Below are positions 59,801-64,000 of a stretch of DNA of 64,000 nucleotides, piece after piece. Origin of the DNA: Marsupella aquatica (taxonomy: Eukaryota; Marchantiophyta); the NCBI GenBank assembly GCA_973895155.1, contig OZ316891.1, positions 5,642,001 through 5,706,000 of the forward strand. Reading direction: 5' to 3'. The position numbers and the translations under genes are program-made. The notes under the pieces were generated by a model. That model was not told the DNA's origin. It was given only the letters and a program-made list of their open reading frames with translations, and did no database searches. Within the stretch, counting starts at the first letter, position 1, and every line of letters begins with the position of its first letter.

Positions 59801-62800
59801 TGGAAGATCAGGTTGCTCGCTGACGGTGCTAAGTATGCAAATGCTCGCCTGCGGCATATAAAGTGTGATATCCTATTACTTGCAAGGTACAGATTTGAAT
59901 TCCATTATCGTGGTTTAAGGAATGTATTAGAAGTTTCAAAAGTGGAAGATTTGTGATATCTAGTATCCACTCAGTGTGCTTATTTGAACAAAACAATAGT
60001 CCAAAGAATAGAACACTTCCATGGGTTGCGTATTGGATAGTCATTAAGTTATTTTCTGCAGTGGGAAAGATCAAATGATACCGAGTGCGGACGAAGCTAG
60101 GAGGATTAAGAAGTTACTTCCGAATACAAAAGTACGCTACTTCCCAAACAGTGGTCACACGCTGTTGTTGGTAAGTTCCAGTCAACCTGGCGCATTCGTG
60201 AAGGCATTTGGCTGAAGGTCTTTCTCGGTTAATATCCACATTTGGTGAACAGCCTTTTCATTCATGAGCTGTGAATTCTTGAGATGCGGCTTCTCTACTT
60301 TCTTTTGGTGGACGTTGTGCCCAGAAGGAGTGCACGTACGGGAATAATAATCCTTGACGGCTCTGGCCTAGGCCGCTGCAATGCTTTATAGGCAAATTTC
60401 ATATACAAATTGTATGTTAAGCACGGATACAATTAACGTTTATGGCCATTTGTGTATGCAGGAAGATGGATTGGATATAGCATCACTAATTAAAAAGACC
60501 CATATGTTACGGCATAAAAAATATAAGAAGTATGATCCCGTGAACGACTACAGATATCCTACTGGAGAGGAAATAGCAGATGCCCGCAGAGGTGCAAGGT
60601 AAGTGTTTGGTTTCCTATTCTATTCGAATCAGTTGAGATCACGAGAATCCAATTGGCATCCCTGTGTTTGTACGTCCCTTCGAGGGTAGTGCGAATAGGG
60701 AAAGCGATTGTAGACAGTGTTGACCCGGTTTTGAGCTTGTTTTGACAAAATTCTGTGTTACTCTCCATCTAGAGTGGTCTTCTTACGGGTCTTCAAGAAC
60801 TGTGCTGCCTTAAAGGTCGACAGAACTTTTGTCCTCTGCTCGTTTCTCTCTATAGTTGATATTGTCATCTGAAATCTTGTGCAGAATCATTCATCAAGTT
60901 ACCAGCCCAATCTTTTTAACCAGAGAGAATGGAAAAGTACGGAAAGGTTTGCCACAACTTCCGAAGGGCCGGCCGATGCTATTTGTAAGCAACCACACCC
61001 TGATTGGGTTTGATCTCGGACTAGTGGTGGAGGAAGTTTTGGATAAAAAGGGTATTTTGCTACGCGGGCTTGCACACCCGCTGCTGAACGTAGAACCGGA
61101 CGGTGTGGAAGAGAGTCCTGCAACCGAAATTTTCAAATTATTTGGTACTGTTCCCGTCTCTGGAAGCAATCTTTACAAGGTACTTGCCAGAGGCGAGGCT
61201 GCACTGCTCTACCCGGGGGGTGTACGGGAAGCCCTGAAGAAAAAGGTAATTACAAGATTTAACCAGGAGGCAAGAGTCTTTAGGCCAGAGTGACTTACAT
61301 TAGTTGGCTAGCAAGGTGAACATGGGGTTTAGTAAATTTCCAGGATTGAGTACATCGTGTGTGTTTGTGACCCTCTTTGGTTTGTTTTTTATTGGGAGCA
61401 TTTATAACGAATTTCCCTTTTTGCAGGGTGAGGCGTATAAGTTGTTCTGGTCTGATTCGGCAGAATTCGTCAGAACAGCAATCCGTCATGGGGCGACCAT
61501 TGTACCTTTTGCTTCTGTCGGCGGAGACGATATCGTTGAGGTGAGTTCAGTCTTAGGAGTCTGCTGCAACATTAGAGTAGGAAGAGCTCGGTGGTAATGA
61601 TTTACTTTCTGCCTTTTTTGCACTCCCAATCTCATAGCAGCTCTATCAACAATAACTTGTTGTGTCTGAACAACACCTGGGGTGAACGGATGTACGTATG
61701 TGAAGCATGACGGATTCAAATGAGCTGTTCGACCAGACTTTGAAAGTGATTTGTTCAGCGTGTAGAGGATGATTTGAAAGCTAGGGCTGGGATTTCATCT
61801 TTTATTATCTCAAATTTGACAATAAAATTGTTGGTTGGTTGTAATTCAGATACTCTTGGACAGTGACGATCTTCTAAATATTCCCGTATTGAATGAGTAT
61901 TTCAAACAATACGCAAACCAACAGCCTGCTGCACGGTACATCCTTTTCGCTACCAAGCTATCATGGTTTTGAATATCTGCTGAAACTTGAGACTTCTCGG
62001 AGCCTCATGCACCCGACTCTAATGTCCCTGTAATCATCGGTTCGGACTCTTACAGGACGACAGGAACTGGAGAAGTGACAAAGGAGGTCTTTATCACCCC
62101 GTTGGGATATCCCAAGTCCCCTCCTCGCTTCTATTTTATGTTTAATCAACCGATTTCCACGGAAGGTATGTGTGAAGCCTCTTAGAATGTCTTTCGTGCA
62201 AGACTATTGCCATTATGCTTGCATTGCGTAGGTTTCAATCTGGACCCCCTTAAAAGGAGAAACGATGCTGCTTTTCCTCAACCATTTCGTACACTCAGAT
62301 GTCACCCAAGTGGATAACGTCCCTCTGCGTCACCTCCTTGCCTGCTGCTTCACTTGAGCGTCAAGGTGGACCCACGCTTATTGTTGTATCATACAATTTC
62401 ATTTTCTGTCTCCCCTTATCTCCACCGGGGGAGTCATACTTTTAATCTAGCTTTCTTCCCTTTTTCCCCTTACTTTCTTGGGGTTTTGCTAGAGGTTTTC
62501 ACCAGGTCCTCTCTGGACTCATTCCTCCAATTTTGCTTGTACTTTGTTTGGCCATTTCTAGTAAAGTTTCTGCTGTCATGTCTCATTTTTGAATTCTTTC
62601 AGTAGATGTTCCACTTGTTATTAAGCATTGTTTGTACTTGACGATCTTGTTTCTCTGTCCCTTTATGAGGGTATTAAGTACTGACTCCGATCTGCCTCAT
62701 TAACAATGTCCCCGTCTTGTTGCAGGTATGCTTGATTCTATAAAAGATAGAGCTGTAACAGATCAACTCTACAGAAGGGTTCGAACGGACGTAGAATCGG

Positions 62801-62910
62801 GTTTGGAGTATCTAGTCCAAAAGAGAAATCAAGACCCATACAAGGATTTTCTCCCAAGAGTTCTGTACGAGGCAACGAACGACGTACAAGCACCGACCTT
62901 CGACTTTTAG
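56816..62910 (+). CDS. Plastid esterase/acyltransferase, phytyl-ester-synthase-like
   Basis: Fourteen exons: 56816-57500, 57770-57821, 58574 to 58638 or 58647, 58706-58861, 59131-59235, 59460-59566, 59765-59886, 60062-60170, 60462-60598, 60885-61245, 61427-61540, 61850-61935, 62056-62165, 62726-62910, all with GT/AG and consistent phase, giving about 797-800 residues. The first 90 residues are Ser-rich and acidic-poor like a plastid transit peptide; KQT occurs three times near residue 143. An alpha/beta-hydrolase half follows: LLFLPG-GMDSTGLGLL, nucleophile GESFG, acid ASGKDQMIP and base NSGHTLLL. The second half is an LPLAT-like acyltransferase: PMLFVSNHTLIGFDLGL, LRGLAHPLL, LLYPGGVREAL, YKLFWSDSAEFVRTA and the family C-terminus DFLPRVLYEA. 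This matches Arabidopsis PES1/PES2, which esterify phytol and make triacylglycerol in chloroplasts. Exon 3 is the weak point: it gives LDIPV but lacks the usual DRTPF text. Confidence 0.93.
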
Positions 62911-63789
62911 ATAGTACTTCTATCTTACTTTTGCTCCAATTAGCGCAATTGTGGCTCCCCACTTCCGTTTGGGGATGATAATTTATACACTACATGGTCA
63001 CCCAGAGTAGCGAGCTAGCTCCTGTCCAGGTCTCTGGGCCTGGCCGCCCAGGATGTGGGTCTGCAACTGTCCCTATCCATTTTTGGCTAATTACCTGCTC
63101 CGGTCTTCTGTGACGCAATTTGAAATGTACGATTATTTGATGTAAGAGGTGAAGGTATTCATTGCTCTTCATCACCAACCTGGGAGATAATGACCCAAGA
63201 CAAGTCTCGTGGGTGGTGGTCTGTTTGTCGATGGTGAAAACGTCTCGTCTCATACTATTGACAAATTGTGCTGATCGGCTGGGACCGAATTTTTTATGCT
63301 TTCCTCTGATTTTAGATGATCTTGTAGCATTCCAACAAGATTTCCTTAGCTCTAGACCAGAATGTGATTGATATTAGAGAATTGGTGTGCCATCTCCTGA
63401 AAGCTGCAACCGCAGTTGTCCTTCTCTGTTTTCGTGATTTCCCAATCAATGACAGTAATTTCTGTCTTTGTGTGAATGTCACGATCCACATTGAAATCTA
63501 TGAAATTAAACTTTTGCTGTGGGGAGTTTGCCCAGCATAACGTTTGAAAACGAAAAAGGCCCTTTAAACTGAAGGAGAGTTAACAACGAAGACTAAGAAG
63601 GCATAACTCTCAAATCTGCAAGACATTCACTCATTTACACATTGAATAGACTATTTAAATGTAAGAAACGTCCTTTGTCACTCCTTACCTATGGTAGCTC
63701 TACTTTTATAAGCCCAGATACTATCCATACTTCTAATCGTATGCCTGGGTGCGATCTCCATTCTCGGTTGGCATTCTCGGAAACCCTGC
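62911..63789. other. 3' flank of the esterase/acyltransferase gene
   Basis: Contains its presumed 3' UTR. No further gene is supported. Confidence 0.4.
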
Positions 63790-64000
63790 TGCTTGCTTGG
63801 ATAGCACTATTTGTACAAGATATAAATTCTTCTCGCCGAAATAATCTGTCGTCAACATGCCCCATTCCTAAAACGATCTCCGAAATCTTTCGTCGAGAGC
63901 TGATGGGTTGCGCAGAAGTACGGTGATTCTTTCCCCCACTAGTCCAGTGCATCCTAGTGCCCGGTAGCTGCGCTTTCTGTAGGGCGAGTTTCCTGCTCTG
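63790..64000 (+). other. Second copy of the 55.8 kb segment, cut by the window end
   Basis: From about 63864 the DNA parallels 55800-55937: TCTCCGAAATCTTTCG..GAGAGCTGATGGG with TCTCCGAGATCTTTCTGAGC, then TAGTCCAGTGCA, then GCTGCGCTTTCT..AGGGCGAG.TTCCTG. Both are in the same orientation. The frame ISEIFRRELMGCAEV stops at TGA 63924-63926, where copy 1 stays open, because of a two-base length difference. The similarity continues to the last base, so the copy extends past the window. Confidence 0.65.

Overview
The window is nuclear DNA of a land plant. The evidence is spliceosomal introns with GT/AG ends, two polyubiquitin genes encoding the plant-type protein with one extra C-terminal residue, a U2 snRNA gene, a plant phytyl-ester-synthase-type gene, a GT92 galactan-synthase-like gene, a COP9 signalosome subunit 4 gene, and many TTA/TAA-flanked MITEs. 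The diverged CSN4, the Thr28 ubiquitin and a fungal-looking intronless lactonase suggest a seed-free plant (bryophyte, lycophyte or fern) rather than an angiosperm. That is inference; no marker settles it.

Layout: 1-2.3 kb holds an unrecognised open frame at the edge, a small MITE and a secreted SMP-30/lactonohydrolase-type gene (minus). 4.9-7.4 kb holds a coiled-coil/RING protein gene and, just downstream, a broken partial copy of it (both minus). 7.4-14.7 kb is repeat-rich with no supported gene. 14.7-16.1 kb is an orphan coiled-coil protein (plus). 19.2-27.3 kb is a divergent pair of polyubiquitin genes with ten and six units. 27.8-28.4 kb is a SINE-like and tandem-repeat patch. 32.4-34.3 kb is the two-exon GT92 gene (minus). 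35-47 kb is mostly degenerate transposon sequence (LINE 3' end, possible LTR, MITE) but carries a U2 snRNA gene at 43.5-43.7 kb (minus). 47.9-52.9 kb is CSN4 in 14 exons (minus). 53-55.4 kb has tandem repeats and a long fold-back element. 56.8-62.9 kb is a 14-exon plastid-type esterase/acyltransferase (plus), flanked by two related segments of an unrecognised frame at 55.8 and 63.9 kb.

The genes form no operon-like system. Polyubiquitin, the RING protein and CSN4 all belong to ubiquitin biology, but I read their nearness as chance. I did not find a clear new multi-gene system. The best leads are the U2 gene with no recognisable Sm site and a repeated upstream motif, the paralogue-specific ubiquitin sequences, the fungal-like lactonase, the 0.5 kb fold-back and the 160 bp tandem array at 10.1-10.6 kb. 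All exon boundaries, alignments and repeat limits were worked out by eye.
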